Source: Paracoccus nototheniae (GTDB lineage Bacteria; Pseudomonadota; Alphaproteobacteria; Rhodobacterales; Rhodobacteraceae). From it: a stretch of DNA of 64,000 nt. Below are positions 8,463-16,863 of the stretch, piece by piece. Each line of letters begins with the position of its first letter. Position 1 is the stretch's first letter. The stretch lies in the NCBI RefSeq assembly GCF_004335005.1, contig NZ_RQRT01000001.1, positions 124,001 through 188,000 on the forward strand, written 5' to 3'. Made by a program: the position numbers and the translations under genes. The notes below the pieces were generated by a model, which ran no database searches, had not been told where the DNA came from, and saw only the letters and a program-made list of their open reading frames with translations.

Positions 8463-10080
8463 CGAACCTGCAGGTGATGAGTGTGGCACCCGGACGGGCG
8501 GCGGCATCATCCAGCGCCCGGGCCAGCGCGGGCGCATCGGTCACGCTGTCGCCATGCGCGCCAAAGCCGCGCGCGACAGTGGCCAGATCGCTGCGCCCCA
8601 AAGCGGTGGCGCGCGGGCTCAGCCCGGCCTGCGCCTGTTTTTGCGCGATCAGGGCCAGACTGTCATCCTGAAAGACCACAACCGTCACCGGCAGGTTCAG
8701 GTCGCGCAGGGTGGCCATCTCTCCGGCGCACATCTCGAATCCGCCGTCGCCCATCACGGCGATGGTGCGGTGTCCGGGCCGTGCCACCGCCGCCCCGATG
8801 GCCAGAGGCAGAGCTGCCGCCATGGTGCAGAAGCCTGCCGATTGCAGCAGCCGTGCGGGCCGGCGGGCCTGCCATATCTGCGACAGCAGGATCCGGTGCG
8901 CGCCGCTGTCCACCGTCACGACCGTATCGGGACCGGCATGGGCGGCCAGCGTGCGGATGATCGCATGCGGGCCCCAATCCTTGGGTTTGTGAAATGCCGC
9001 ATCCAGCGCCGTGCGGGCCGGGTGCCACCAGTCGCGGGCCGCGGCCACCGGCAGGGCCGCCACCAGCGCGGCGGCTGCCTGCGCCGGACAGGCCAGCAGA
9101 CGCTGACCGGCGCGGTGCATGGCGTGATCGGCGGGGGCGGCAGTGATCTCGATCAGGCGGTCGGCGGGGACGGGGTCCATCCAGCCCGGGCGCATCTCGA
9201 TCGGGTCATAGCCCAGAGCCAGCACCAGATCGGCGCCCGCCAGCAGGTCCAGCAGGATGCGGTCCGCCTTGGGCGACAGCCCCGCGCCACCCAGGGCCAG
9301 CGGATGCGTTTCGTCAAGGCCGCCCTTGGCCTTATAGGTGGTCAGCACCGGCGCCTGCAGCGCCTCGGCCAGCGCGGCCATGTCGGCCCCGGCCTGCGCC
9401 GCCTGCCATCCGGCCAGGATCACCGGGCGCGCGGCCCCCGCCAGCCGCGCCAGCAGCGGGGCCAGCGCCGGGTCATCGGCGCGCAGCGTGGCGCGGGTTT
9501 CGGGCACCGGCCCCCATGGCGCCTCGATCGCGGGCTGTGCCGCCATGGCCGGGGCCAGATCCAGATGCACCGGCCCCTGCGGATGCCGCAGTGCCAGCGC
9601 CAGCGCGCGGGCCACCGTGGCCCCGGCAGACCCGGCCTCGATGTCAAAGCTGGCCTTGACCAGAGGCCGCAGGATCGCGGCGTGATCGATGACCTGATGG
9701 GTATAGCGCGCGCGCATCCCCCGATCGACCACACCCGAGATCACCAGCAGCGGCACATGTTCCTGCGCCGCGTCGGCGATGCCGTTGATCGCATTGGTCA
9801 GGCCCGGCCCGACGGTGGTGACCAGCAGCCCCGGCGCGCCGGTCAGCACCGAACAGCCCGCCGCCATCAGCGCCGCCGCCGTTTCGTGCCGGGCCAGATG
9901 AAAGTCGACGCCCGCCAGCGCCAGCGCGTCGATCAGGGTCACGACCTCTCCTCCGGGCATGCCGAAGGCGTGGCGAATGCCGTGCAGGGACAGGCTGCGG
10001 GCGACGATGTCGGCCACGCGGTCGGGCTGTGCAGCGATTGTGGCCGGTATTTGCGGGCCGGGGCTGATCGGCATCGTCAT
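8434..10080 (-). CDS. Thiamine diphosphate-dependent enzyme (acetolactate synthase-like)
   Basis: 548 residues in the three-domain TPP order: N-terminal pyrimidine-binding domain with catalytic Glu in ARHETAAALMA (E66), a central dehydrogenase-fold domain, and a C-terminal diphosphate-binding domain with GDGGFEMCAGEMATL leading to FQDDSLALI. The usual asparagine pair of the TPP motif is QDD here. Overall it resembles acetolactate synthase large-subunit homologues or other 2-oxoacid-converting enzymes, with no regulatory subunit nearby. RBS AGAGG precedes ATG 10080. It heads a run with OpgC-like and CoA-transferase genes. The substrate is not evident; oxalyl-CoA decarboxylase was considered and not supported. 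Confidence 0.85.
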   Translation of the reverse strand: MTMPISPGPQIPATIAAQPDRVADIVARSLSLHGIRHAFGMPGGEVVTLIDALALAGVDFHLARHETAAALMAAGCSVLTGAPGLLVTTVGPGLTNAINGIADAAQEHVPLLVISGVVDRGMRARYTHQVIDHAAILRPLVKASFDIEAGSAGATVARALALALRHPQGPVHLDLAPAMAAQPAIEAPWGPVPETRATLRADDPALAPLLARLAGAARPVILAGWQAAQAGADMAALAEALQAPVLTTYKAKGGLDETHPLALGGAGLSPKADRILLDLLAGADLVLALGYDPIEMRPGWMDPVPADRLIEITAAPADHAMHRAGQRLLACPAQAAAALVAALPVAAARDWWHPARTALDAAFHKPKDWGPHAIIRTLAAHAGPDTVVTVDSGAHRILLSQIWQARRPARLLQSAGFCTMAAALPLAIGAAVARPGHRTIAVMGDGGFEMCAGEMATLRDLNLPVTVVVFQDDSLALIAQKQAQAGLSPRATALGRSDLATVARGFGAHGDSVTDAPALARALDDAAARPGATLITCRFDADDYHDAF

Positions 10081-10239
10081 GCACCTCTGTCGAAGATAGG
10101 GGTCTGGAATCGGCCATCATCGCCCGGATTTGGCTGGCGATAGTGGGGGCGGGGCGGTGGTGCTGTGCCTGCATGGCGGCGGGCACAGCGCGGCCCGGCC
10201 TTTTTATCCGCCGGGCTGGCGGCGCTTGGCTGGCAGACG

Positions 10240-10722
10240 TCAATCACCGCGCGCCCGCACGACCAGGGCCACCACGACGCCGAACAGGACATGCCCGACC
10301 AGCGAGGCCCAGGTCAGGGTGATGAAGCCCAGAAAGGCGGGCAATCCGGCGATCAGATGGGCCATGACATACAGCGCGAACACCCACAGCCCGATGCCGA
10401 ACCCCACCCCGGTCAGCAGCACCGGCAGGCTGGGCACGACCAGCCGCTGCAAGGGCCGCGCGATGAACAGATAGCCAAGCGGATAAAAGACGACGCCGAC
10501 CACGGCGTGGATCAGTTCGGCCAAAACGGGGTTGCGAAATCCGAACACGCTTTGGACCAGGGCCGCAGGCTCCAGCGGGCCACCGACCCACAGGGGGGTC
10601 AGGATACGGGCCCAGAATTCCCAGGTCAGGTCGGCGGCCAGCCCGGCCAGCAGCGCGGTCACGATCAGATGCCGGGAAAGGGCGGGCAGCAAGGACGGCT
10701 TGGTCGAGATCAGGGCGGTCAT
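10240..10722 (-). CDS. Small integral membrane protein, unknown function
   Basis: 160 residues with four predicted membrane spans (starting about residues 17, 64, 98 and 130), short loops and no cysteine cluster. A strong AAGGAG lies before the ATG at 10722. It lies 26 bases downstream of the TTC38-like gene on the same strand, so the two are likely co-transcribed. The next gene starts 159 bases further on and may have its own promoter. I do not recognise the family. Confidence 0.7.
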   Translation of the reverse strand: MTALISTKPSLLPALSRHLIVTALLAGLAADLTWEFWARILTPLWVGGPLEPAALVQSVFGFRNPVLAELIHAVVGVVFYPLGYLFIARPLQRLVVPSLPVLLTGVGFGIGLWVFALYVMAHLIAGLPAFLGFITLTWASLVGHVLFGVVVALVVRARGD

Positions 10723-10747
10723 GGCAAGGCTCCTTTGGGATGCGGGG

Positions 10748-12121
10748 TCAGGCTGCGGTGTGGCCCGCGATGCGGGCGATCAGGCGGTCGTCGGTCTTCA
10801 GCGCGGCGCGGGCGGCGCGGGCGGCGCGCAGGCGGGCCACGGCTGCGGCATCGCCCGCCTGTCCCGCCATCTCGGTCAGGCCCAAAAGGAACAGGTCGCG
10901 CTGTGCATTGCTGCCGCCGATGGCGGGAAGCTCGGCCAGCAGGCGATCCAGCCCCTGTCGTTCGGCACCGGCGGCGCGCCCCGCCATCAGGCGGGCCAGC
11001 GGCAGACCGATGCGGCGCGCCACGCAAGCCTGTTCGTCCTGCGCCGCCGCGCGGGTGGTCATCGCGGCCAGCGCGGCGGCCACCCCGGCATCGTCGCGCA
11101 GCGCCACCAGCGCGCAGATCGTGTGCAGCGCGGCAAAGACCAGCGTCACATCCTGTTGGCGGCGCTGCGCGATCCCGGCCAGATCGTGCCAGCGCGACCC
11201 GACATCGACGCCCATCCGGTCCAGCCGCCACAGCAGCGACACGGCATTGGCCATGTCGCGGAAATCGTCGGTCTGTTCGGGACGAATGTCGTGGTCATAG
11301 ATCGCCAGCACCCGGTCATGCGCGCCCTGTTCCAGATGCAGCAGGCCCAGATGCCAGGCCATGTGAAAGCTGAAATTGTTGCATCCTGACCAGTGGTGCC
11401 GGCTTTTCTCCAGCCAGTGGATGCCTGCTGCCGTGTCGCCCCGCATCTCGTGGACGTGACTGACGGCGTGGCGGCCCCAGCTGTCCTCGGGCGCCAGCTG
11501 AACGGCGCGCAGGCCGTGGATTTCGGCCTCGGCATATCGGCCATGTTCTTCCAGCGCGAAGGCGTGGCAACCCAGGACAAAGCCGCTGGCCATGCCGTCC
11601 ACGGGCAGGTCGTGCAAGGCGGCATGGCTGCGCGCCAGCAGCCCCGCCCGGTCGCCCGCCATGAAACGCAGTCCGTGCGACAGCTTGAGGGGCAGCAGCG
11701 CGCCCGGACGGGTGGCGAAGGCCGCATCCAGCGCATCGGCGGCGCCCCGGACATGCCCCGCGACGGCCAGCGTCAGCGCGGCGACCAGCGCGCGTTCGTC
11801 GTTCGTGCCACCATCGCGCCGCGCCATCGCCGCCGTGGCATCGCCCAGGGCGGCAGCGGCCGGGGCCTGCAATTCCTCGCGTGCCAGCATCAGCCGGGCA
11901 AAGCCCAGAACCGCATGAGCCGCCACATGATCGCCGTCCGCCGCCAGGGCCTCGGCCAGTGCCGGGCCGGCTGCGGGCTGATGCGCCAGAATCGCATTGC
12001 TTGCCCGCGCCAGTGCCGCTGCCGCAGGCTCGGAGGCAGAGCTGACCTTCAGCCCCGGATCAAGGCTGCGATCATCCGGGCGGATGATCCGCAGGCGGGG
12101 GGCGGGCGGGTGGATCGTCAT
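10748..12121 (-). CDS. TTC38-like tetratricopeptide-repeat protein
   Basis: 457 residues rich in alanine and built of helical repeats. The central part (HGLRFMAGDRAGLLARSH, GMASGFVLGCHAFALEEHG, WGRHAVSHVHEMRGDTAAG, NNFSFHMAWHLGLLHLEQG) is the hallmark of the TTC38 family, in which conserved His and Trp residues line the repeat surface. Biochemical function of bacterial members is unknown. The start at 12121 is chosen because AGGAGCG precedes it; an in-frame start at 12187 has no binding site. Co-directional with the membrane protein gene that follows. Confidence 0.8.
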   Translation of the reverse strand: MTIHPPAPRLRIIRPDDRSLDPGLKVSSASEPAAAALARASNAILAHQPAAGPALAEALAADGDHVAAHAVLGFARLMLAREELQAPAAAALGDATAAMARRDGGTNDERALVAALTLAVAGHVRGAADALDAAFATRPGALLPLKLSHGLRFMAGDRAGLLARSHAALHDLPVDGMASGFVLGCHAFALEEHGRYAEAEIHGLRAVQLAPEDSWGRHAVSHVHEMRGDTAAGIHWLEKSRHHWSGCNNFSFHMAWHLGLLHLEQGAHDRVLAIYDHDIRPEQTDDFRDMANAVSLLWRLDRMGVDVGSRWHDLAGIAQRRQQDVTLVFAALHTICALVALRDDAGVAAALAAMTTRAAAQDEQACVARRIGLPLARLMAGRAAGAERQGLDRLLAELPAIGGSNAQRDLFLLGLTEMAGQAGDAAAVARLRAARAARAALKTDDRLIARIAGHTAA

Positions 12122-12466
12122 CGATACGCTCCTGCGAAGGGGACGGGGCAGGGTCTGATTCGGCTGGCAAAGGAAATGGCGCACCACAGGGCCGGACGCG
12201 GCGCATCTGGCCGGTGCAGCCCTGCGGGCAGATCGCCGTCAGGGGTCTGACCGGTCGGGCGGGGCATGTCGTCGCAAGGCAGGCGCACGGGAAATCCTCT
12301 TTGAAACCGCTCGGTCCTGTGAGCCAGTTCGGGCGCAGACGTCTGCCGTTACCGGGCGGGACATCACGTCGGCGTGATCGTCCGTTTCAAGGGCGGGGGA
12401 TGATCGGCAGCGGTGCGGAGGCGCGCGGGACGGGGGGGCAGCATCCAGCGGCGGGATCAGCCGTCG
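12122..12466. other. Intergenic region upstream of divergent genes
   Basis: Start of a 537-base gap between the TTC38-like gene and the GntR gene. The left part is GC-rich; it holds one inverted repeat, ATCACG-TCGG-CGTGAT (12363-12378), which could be an operator or hairpin. From about 12465 to 12545 the DNA becomes markedly AT-rich, consistent with a promoter region for the GntR-TRAP operon. No gene seen. Confidence 0.4.
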
Positions 12467-12481
12467 ATTGGTCTTACCAAT
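12467..12481. promoter_or_regulatory. PdhR/FadR-type GntR operator candidate
   Basis: Perfect palindrome ATTGGT-CTT-ACCAAT. FadR-subfamily GntR regulators bind TNGTnnnACNA sequences, and E. coli PdhR binds ATTGGTnnnACCAAT, so this is an exact match to that form. It lies in an AT-rich stretch 178 bases upstream of a FadR-type GntR gene, consistent with autoregulation and control of the TRAP-rpiB operon. A second, imperfect copy of the left half (ATTGGT) lies at about 12621-12626. Confidence 0.6.
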
Positions 12482-12658
12482 TATCAGATTGAAGTGGTGG
12501 GAAAAGAATTATTCAAGATTATGAATTATAACGATAAAACAAGGACCATCGCCCGGAGAACCTCGCGAAGGCGGTCCAGATCACCCGACCCGCGCAAGCA
12601 CCGATTGACCGACCTGCACGATTGGTAGGAACCTGCCGTCATCCGGGGAGGGGTGACG

Positions 12659-13408
12659 ATGGTCGAATTGCTTGAAAACGATGCGCGACAGACCGGTTCC
12701 GACCGGGTCGTATCGTATTTCAAGGAACGCATCCTGAGGGGAGAGCTGAAGGTCGGCGACCGGGTGATGCCGGAACGCGAGCTGGCCCAGCAGCTGGATG
12801 TCGGGCGCCCCTTGCTGCGCGAGGTCATGAAATCGCTGGTCATGCTGGGGTTTCTGAACGTCCGTCAGGGCAGCGGAACCTATATCGCCAAGGCCGATAT
12901 CCGCGTGCTGTCGGATTTCTTCACCTTCTGCCTGTCGCAGGAACGCGACATTCTGGAAGATGTCATGCAGGCCCGCATGGCGATCGAATGCCAGGCCATC
13001 CGGCTGGCCTGCGAACGCGCCAATGAATCCGATCTGGCGCGGATCGGGCAATGGCTTGGCACGCTGATCGACACGCTGAACGACCCCGAGGCCGGGGGGC
13101 GGGCCGATTTCATGTTCCACCAGTCGATCGTCGCGGCCAGTCACAGCCGGGCGCTGACCACGCTCTATGGGGCCATGGCCGAACTGCTGCAGCGCAGCCA
13201 TGTGCAGCGCCGGGTGACCACCTATCGCAACCCCGAAATCGTCAAGGTTCTGGTCGATGCCCATCGCGAGGTCTTCTTGTCCATCGTGGCCAAGGATCCC
13301 GAACGGGCCGACCGGCATCTGCGCGATCATTTTGCCATCGGCGACGACCTGCGGCGGCGCAGCCTGATCGAGACCTATCGCGGCGCCGCCACCGCACAGA
13401 CCAACTGA
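12659..13408 (+). CDS. FadR-subfamily GntR transcriptional regulator
   Basis: 249 residues. An N-terminal winged helix (SDRVVSYFKERILRGELKVGDRVMPERELAQQLDVGRPLLREV, about residues 14-60) precedes an all-helical FCD ligand-binding domain (about 85-225) with metal-type His and Asp positions such as FHQSIVAASHS and DAHREVF. ATG 12659 is preferred to the GTG six bases upstream because GGGGAGG then has proper spacing. It is 23 bases upstream of the TRAP substrate-binding protein and is the likely local regulator, binding the palindrome at 12467-12481 and sensing a sugar acid or related carboxylate. Confidence 0.88.
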   Translation: MVELLENDARQTGSDRVVSYFKERILRGELKVGDRVMPERELAQQLDVGRPLLREVMKSLVMLGFLNVRQGSGTYIAKADIRVLSDFFTFCLSQERDILEDVMQARMAIECQAIRLACERANESDLARIGQWLGTLIDTLNDPEAGGRADFMFHQSIVAASHSRALTTLYGAMAELLQRSHVQRRVTTYRNPEIVKVLVDAHREVFLSIVAKDPERADRHLRDHFAIGDDLRRRSLIETYRGAATAQTN

Positions 13409-13431
13409 ACCATCCCAGGGAGGGGACAACC

Positions 13432-14418
13432 ATGTTCATCAAGACCGGACGGCTGCTGGCCGTCGCAGCCATGACGCTGACCGCCATGCCCGCATTCGCG
13501 CAGGATCTGCGCTATGCCCATGTCGGCGCCGAGGGCGATATCCAGACCCGCTATGCCGAGGAAGCCGCCGCCGACATCAACGAAGCGACCGGCGGAGAGG
13601 TCACCGTGCAGGTGTTCCCGGCCAGCCAGTTGGGTGGCGTGTCGGAAATGGTCGGCGGGGTGCAGATGGGCTCGATCCAGATGGGGCATCACGATTTCGC
13701 CTCGCTGGCGCAGATGGTGCCGGATGTGTCGGTGTTCAACGCGCCCTTCATCTATCGCGACGGGGCGCATGCGCTGGCCGCGACCGATCCTGCGACCTCG
13801 CCCGCGTTGCAGCAGATCAATGAACAGCTGGTCGAACAAGGCGGCGTGCGGATCATCGGCCGCATCTATCGCGGTGCGCGTCATATCTCGTCCAATTTCG
13901 AGGTGAAATCCCCCGACGATCTGGCGGGCAAGCCGTTCCGCGCCGTGCCGCTGGATCTGTGGGTGTCGATGGTGACGGGCTTTGGCGCGACGCCCACCCC
14001 GGTCGAGGTGGCCGAACTGCCGACCGCGCTGATGACGGGTCTGGTCGTGGGGCAGGAAAACCCGCTGACGATGATCACCTCGAACAGCCTGCACGAGGTG
14101 CAGAGCCATGTCGCCATGACCGGGCACATGCAGTCGGTGCTGGCGGTCTTTATCAATGAGAGCGTCTGGCAGGATCTGTCCGAGGAAACGCGGGCCCAGA
14201 TCACCGACGTGCTGGACGCCAAGGCCGAGGAATCGCTGGTCTGGGCACAGGAATCCGAGGCCGAACTGGTGGCCGAGCTGCAGGACAAGGGCATGACCGT
14301 CGTCACCGAGGAAGACGGGCTGGACATCGACGCCTTCCGCGAACGCGTGCTGGCGCAGATCAACGGCGATTTCCCCAGCTATCAGCCCTATATCGAACAG
14401 ATCATGGCGATCGAGTGA
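13432..14418 (+). CDS. TRAP transporter substrate-binding protein (DctP family)
   Basis: 328 residues with a Sec signal peptide (RLLAVAAMTLTAMPAFAQ, cleaved near residue 24). The mature protein has the DctP pattern: DLRYAHVGAEGDIQ at the start, FPASQLGGVSEMVGGVQMG, and GKPFRAVPLDLW, where the family's arginine binds the ligand carboxylate. Start ATG 13432 follows GGGAGGGGACAACC; an upstream frame running into gntR is excluded. It is the first of three TRAP genes under GntR control and is followed by an intercistronic hairpin that may favour its expression over the membrane subunits. Ligand unknown; the rpiB neighbour suggests a sugar-derived acid. Confidence 0.9.
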   Translation: MFIKTGRLLAVAAMTLTAMPAFAQDLRYAHVGAEGDIQTRYAEEAAADINEATGGEVTVQVFPASQLGGVSEMVGGVQMGSIQMGHHDFASLAQMVPDVSVFNAPFIYRDGAHALAATDPATSPALQQINEQLVEQGGVRIIGRIYRGARHISSNFEVKSPDDLAGKPFRAVPLDLWVSMVTGFGATPTPVEVAELPTALMTGLVVGQENPLTMITSNSLHEVQSHVAMTGHMQSVLAVFINESVWQDLSEETRAQITDVLDAKAEESLVWAQESEAELVAELQDKGMTVVTEEDGLDIDAFRERVLAQINGDFPSYQPYIEQIMAIE

Positions 14419-14427
14419 TTGGGACCG

Positions 14428-14447
14428 GGCCGGCCTTCGGGCCGGCC
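14428..14447 (+). terminator. Intercistronic hairpin after dctP
   Basis: GGCCGGCC-TTCG-GGCCGGCC, an eight-pair stem closed by a stable TTCG tetraloop, between the DctP and DctQ genes. Probably a 3'-end stabiliser or partial terminator raising binding-protein levels over the membrane subunits. Confidence 0.65.
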
Positions 14448-14464
14448 GCCACCCAAGGGGAACC

Positions 14465-14926
14465 ATGATGCGCAAACCACTGGAATTCATCTGCGTGCTG
14501 TTGCTGGCCGCCTTGGTCGCGGTGCCGTTCATCCAGATCATCGCCCGCGAGGTTCTGGGCTCGGCCATCGTCGGCGCCGAAGAACTGACCCGCTTTCTGC
14601 TGATCTGCACGGTCTTTGTCGCCTATCCGCTGGTCGCCGCCAGCCACGAAAACATCGTCATGTCAGAACTGCTGGACAATCTGCCGGGGCGCCTGCGCCG
14701 CGCGGTCCGCTTTCTGATCCTGACCGCCGGGATCGCCACCTGCGGGTTTCTGGCATTCGTGGCGTTCCAGAACAGCATGGGCAACATGCGCGGCGCGACG
14801 CCGACGCTGAAGATCCCCTTCTGGATCTTCATGGGCGCCACGACATTCGGGTTCGCGGGCGCCTGTCTTGTGCATCTGGTCCAGTGGCGCAAGGGCGACA
14901 CGGGCCAAGGCTCGGTGGCACTCTGA
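14465..14926 (+). CDS. TRAP transporter small membrane subunit (DctQ family)
   Basis: 153 residues with four predicted spans. The segment VPFIQIIAREVLGSAIVGAEELTRFLLICTVF is the DctQ signature, with the conserved Arg and Glu before span two. Two adjacent ATGs (14465, 14468) follow AAGGGGAACC. The stop overlaps the start of the large subunit by one base (TGATG), indicating translational coupling. It forms the membrane complex with the DctM homologue. Confidence 0.9.
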   Translation: MMRKPLEFICVLLLAALVAVPFIQIIAREVLGSAIVGAEELTRFLLICTVFVAYPLVAASHENIVMSELLDNLPGRLRRAVRFLILTAGIATCGFLAFVAFQNSMGNMRGATPTLKIPFWIFMGATTFGFAGACLVHLVQWRKGDTGQGSVAL

Positions 14927-16200
14927 TGGGCATCGCGCTGATCGCCCTTTTTCTCGGGCTGTTCGTCCTTGGCTTTCCGGTCGTCTATGCGATCCTGATC
15001 CCCGCCATCGGTTATGTCCTGATCGAGGGGCTGCCCCTTGGCCTGCTGACGCAGCGGGTCACCTATGCGCTGGACAGCTTTCCGTTGGTCGCGGTGCCGA
15101 TCTTTATCTTCGTCGGCAATCTGATGAATCTTGCGGGCGTCACCGACCGTATCTTTCGCTTTGCCGACACGCTGGTGGGGCGGCTGCCGGGCGGGCTGGC
15201 CCAGGTCAACATCTTTTCCAGCCTGATCTTTTCGGGCATGTCCGGCGCCGCGCTGGCCGATGTCGGCGGCCTTGGCCGGATCGAGATCGAGGCGATGCGC
15301 AAGCGCGGCTTTTCGGCCCCCTTCGCGGGTGCCGTCACGGCGGCATCCGCCGTGGTCGGGCCGATCTTTCCGCCCAGCATCCCGCTGATCGTCTATGGCT
15401 CGGTCACCAGCGTGTCGATCGTGCAGCTGCTGTTGGCGGGCATCGTGCCCGCGCTGATCTGCATCGTGCTGCTGATGATCACCGCCGCCATTCTGGCGAT
15501 CGTGCACAAGATGCCGCGCGCCGACCGTGCCCCGACCCTGCGTCAGATCGGCGCCGATCTGCTGCCCGCGCTGCCTGCGCTGTTCGCACCGGTGCTGATG
15601 ATCGCGGGCATGCTTCTGGGCCTGTTCACCCCGACCGAGGCCGCCGCCGTCACCGTTGTCTATGTCCTGCTGATCAGCAGCCTGTTCTATCGAGAGCTGA
15701 CCGTGCCGCATTTGTGGAACGCGATGCTGATGACCGTGCGCAGCACCAGCGCGATCCTGATCATCGTCGCGGTCGCATCGCTGTTCGGCTGGATTCTGGC
15801 GGTCGAACAGATCCCGCAGGATTTTGCCCGCTGGATTTTGCAATTCGCCGACAGCCCGGTGATGCTGCTGATCATCGCGAACCTGATCTTTTTCATCGCC
15901 GGGATGTTTCTGGACAGCACCACCGCAACCCTTCTGGTCGTGCCGGTCATTGCGCCGCCGCTGGTTCTGGCCGGGGTCGATCCGGTGCATCTGGGGATCA
16001 TCGTCATCTTCAACCTGATGCTGGGACTGCTGACCCCGCCCATGGGCCTGTCGCTGTTTCTGGTCTGCGACATCGCCAAGATCACCCTGCGCCAGCTGCT
16101 GCGGGCCCTGCTGCCCTTTTACGTGCCGCTGCTGGTGACGCTGGCGATCATCACCTTTGCTCCGGATCTGGTGCTGTGGCTGCCCGGTCTTCTTCGATAA
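14926..16200 (+). CDS. TRAP transporter large permease (DctM family)
   Basis: 424 residues, about twelve membrane segments. Family motifs include GFPVVYAILIPAIGYV at the start, IFSSLIFSGMSGAALADVGGLG and VVGPIFPPSIPLIVYG in the first repeat, and the second-repeat MFLDSTTATLLVVPVIAPPL and GLLTPPMGLSLFLVCDIAK. It is the Na+-coupled transport subunit working with DctQ and the periplasmic DctP. The start is the ATG overlapping the dctQ stop. Followed after 19 bases by the rpiB gene. Confidence 0.92.
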   Translation: MGIALIALFLGLFVLGFPVVYAILIPAIGYVLIEGLPLGLLTQRVTYALDSFPLVAVPIFIFVGNLMNLAGVTDRIFRFADTLVGRLPGGLAQVNIFSSLIFSGMSGAALADVGGLGRIEIEAMRKRGFSAPFAGAVTAASAVVGPIFPPSIPLIVYGSVTSVSIVQLLLAGIVPALICIVLLMITAAILAIVHKMPRADRAPTLRQIGADLLPALPALFAPVLMIAGMLLGLFTPTEAAAVTVVYVLLISSLFYRELTVPHLWNAMLMTVRSTSAILIIVAVASLFGWILAVEQIPQDFARWILQFADSPVMLLIIANLIFFIAGMFLDSTTATLLVVPVIAPPLVLAGVDPVHLGIIVIFNLMLGLLTPPMGLSLFLVCDIAKITLRQLLRALLPFYVPLLVTLAIITFAPDLVLWLPGLLR

Positions 16201-16219
16201 CCCTCTGAAAGGTCATTAA

Positions 16220-16666
16220 ATGCGTATTGTCATCGGATCAGATCACGCGGGCTTCCCGCTGAAGGCCACGGTCGTGGACCACATCCGCAAGCTGGGTCAC
16301 GAGGTCGAGGATGTCGGCTCTCATGACGACAAGCCGGTGGACTTTCCCGATATCGCCCAGCTGGTCACCGGCGCCGTGGCCGATGGCCGGGCCGAGCGTG
16401 GCCTGCTGGTCTGCGGCACGGGCGTGGGTGCGTCCATCGCCGCCAACAAGGTCAGGGGCATCCGCGCCGCCGTGTGCCACGATATCCATTCCGCGCATCA
16501 ATGCGTCGAACATGACGACGTGAACGTCATGTGCATCGGCGCGCAGATCGTCGGGCCGTGGCTGGCGCTGGACCTGATCGATTCCTATCTGAAGGCCGAA
16601 TTCTCGACAGACGAGGATTTCCGCCGCCGGGTCGAAAAGCTGCACAGGATGGATGCCGGGCGGTGA
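16220..16666 (+). CDS. rpiB: RpiB/LacAB family sugar-phosphate isomerase
   Basis: 148 residues, full length for the family. Seen: GSDHAGFPLK at 6-15, active-site Cys65 in VCGTGVGASIAANK, and HDIHSAHQCVEHDDVNVMCIGAQ with the phosphate- and ring-opening histidines. RpiB interconverts ribose 5-phosphate and ribulose 5-phosphate; close relatives isomerise other aldose/ketose phosphates such as allose 6-phosphate or tetrulose phosphates. Its place as last gene of a TRAP operon with its own GntR regulator suggests a catabolic role on the imported substrate rather than housekeeping. The strong hairpin at 16716-16755 closes the operon. Confidence 0.88.
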   Translation: MRIVIGSDHAGFPLKATVVDHIRKLGHEVEDVGSHDDKPVDFPDIAQLVTGAVADGRAERGLLVCGTGVGASIAANKVRGIRAAVCHDIHSAHQCVEHDDVNVMCIGAQIVGPWLALDLIDSYLKAEFSTDEDFRRRVEKLHRMDAGR

Positions 16667-16715
16667 AACCTTCGGGTACGCGGCTGCGGCGGACAGGGTC
16701 GCGGTCGCAAGGCCT

Positions 16716-16755
16716 GCCGCCCGCCCCGGGCCCTTAAGGGTCCGGGGCGGGCGGC
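16716..16755 (+). terminator. Strong terminator after rpiB
   Basis: Fourteen-pair perfect stem GCCGCCCGCCCCGG / CCGGGGCGGGCGGC with inner CCC-TTAA-GGG pairing, 50 bases after the rpiB stop and before the histidine kinase promoter region. Confidence 0.8.
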
Positions 16756-16808
16756 GCGGACCTGTTGCCGGGCGGCATCAGCACGGCTGACAGGCCCACC
16801 GTTCGAAT

Positions 16809-16837
16809 TTGACGCTTGGCCGGGGTTGCGACATAAC
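16809..16837 (+). promoter_or_regulatory. Candidate sigma-70 promoter for the histidine kinase
   Basis: TTGACG (16809-16814), 17-base spacer, CATAAC (16832-16837), 26 bases before the kinase ATG at 16864. Spacing is ideal, but the -10 matches only part of the consensus. Confidence 0.35.
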
Positions 16838-16863
16838 CATGCGACGCAATCAGGTTCGTCACA

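Noticed and set aside
6118..10080. Oxalate degradation pair (oxalyl-CoA decarboxylase plus formyl-CoA transferase)
   Set aside because: The TPP enzyme reads like an acetolactate-synthase homologue and lacks oxalyl-CoA decarboxylase-like stretches; an OpgC-like gene separates the two.
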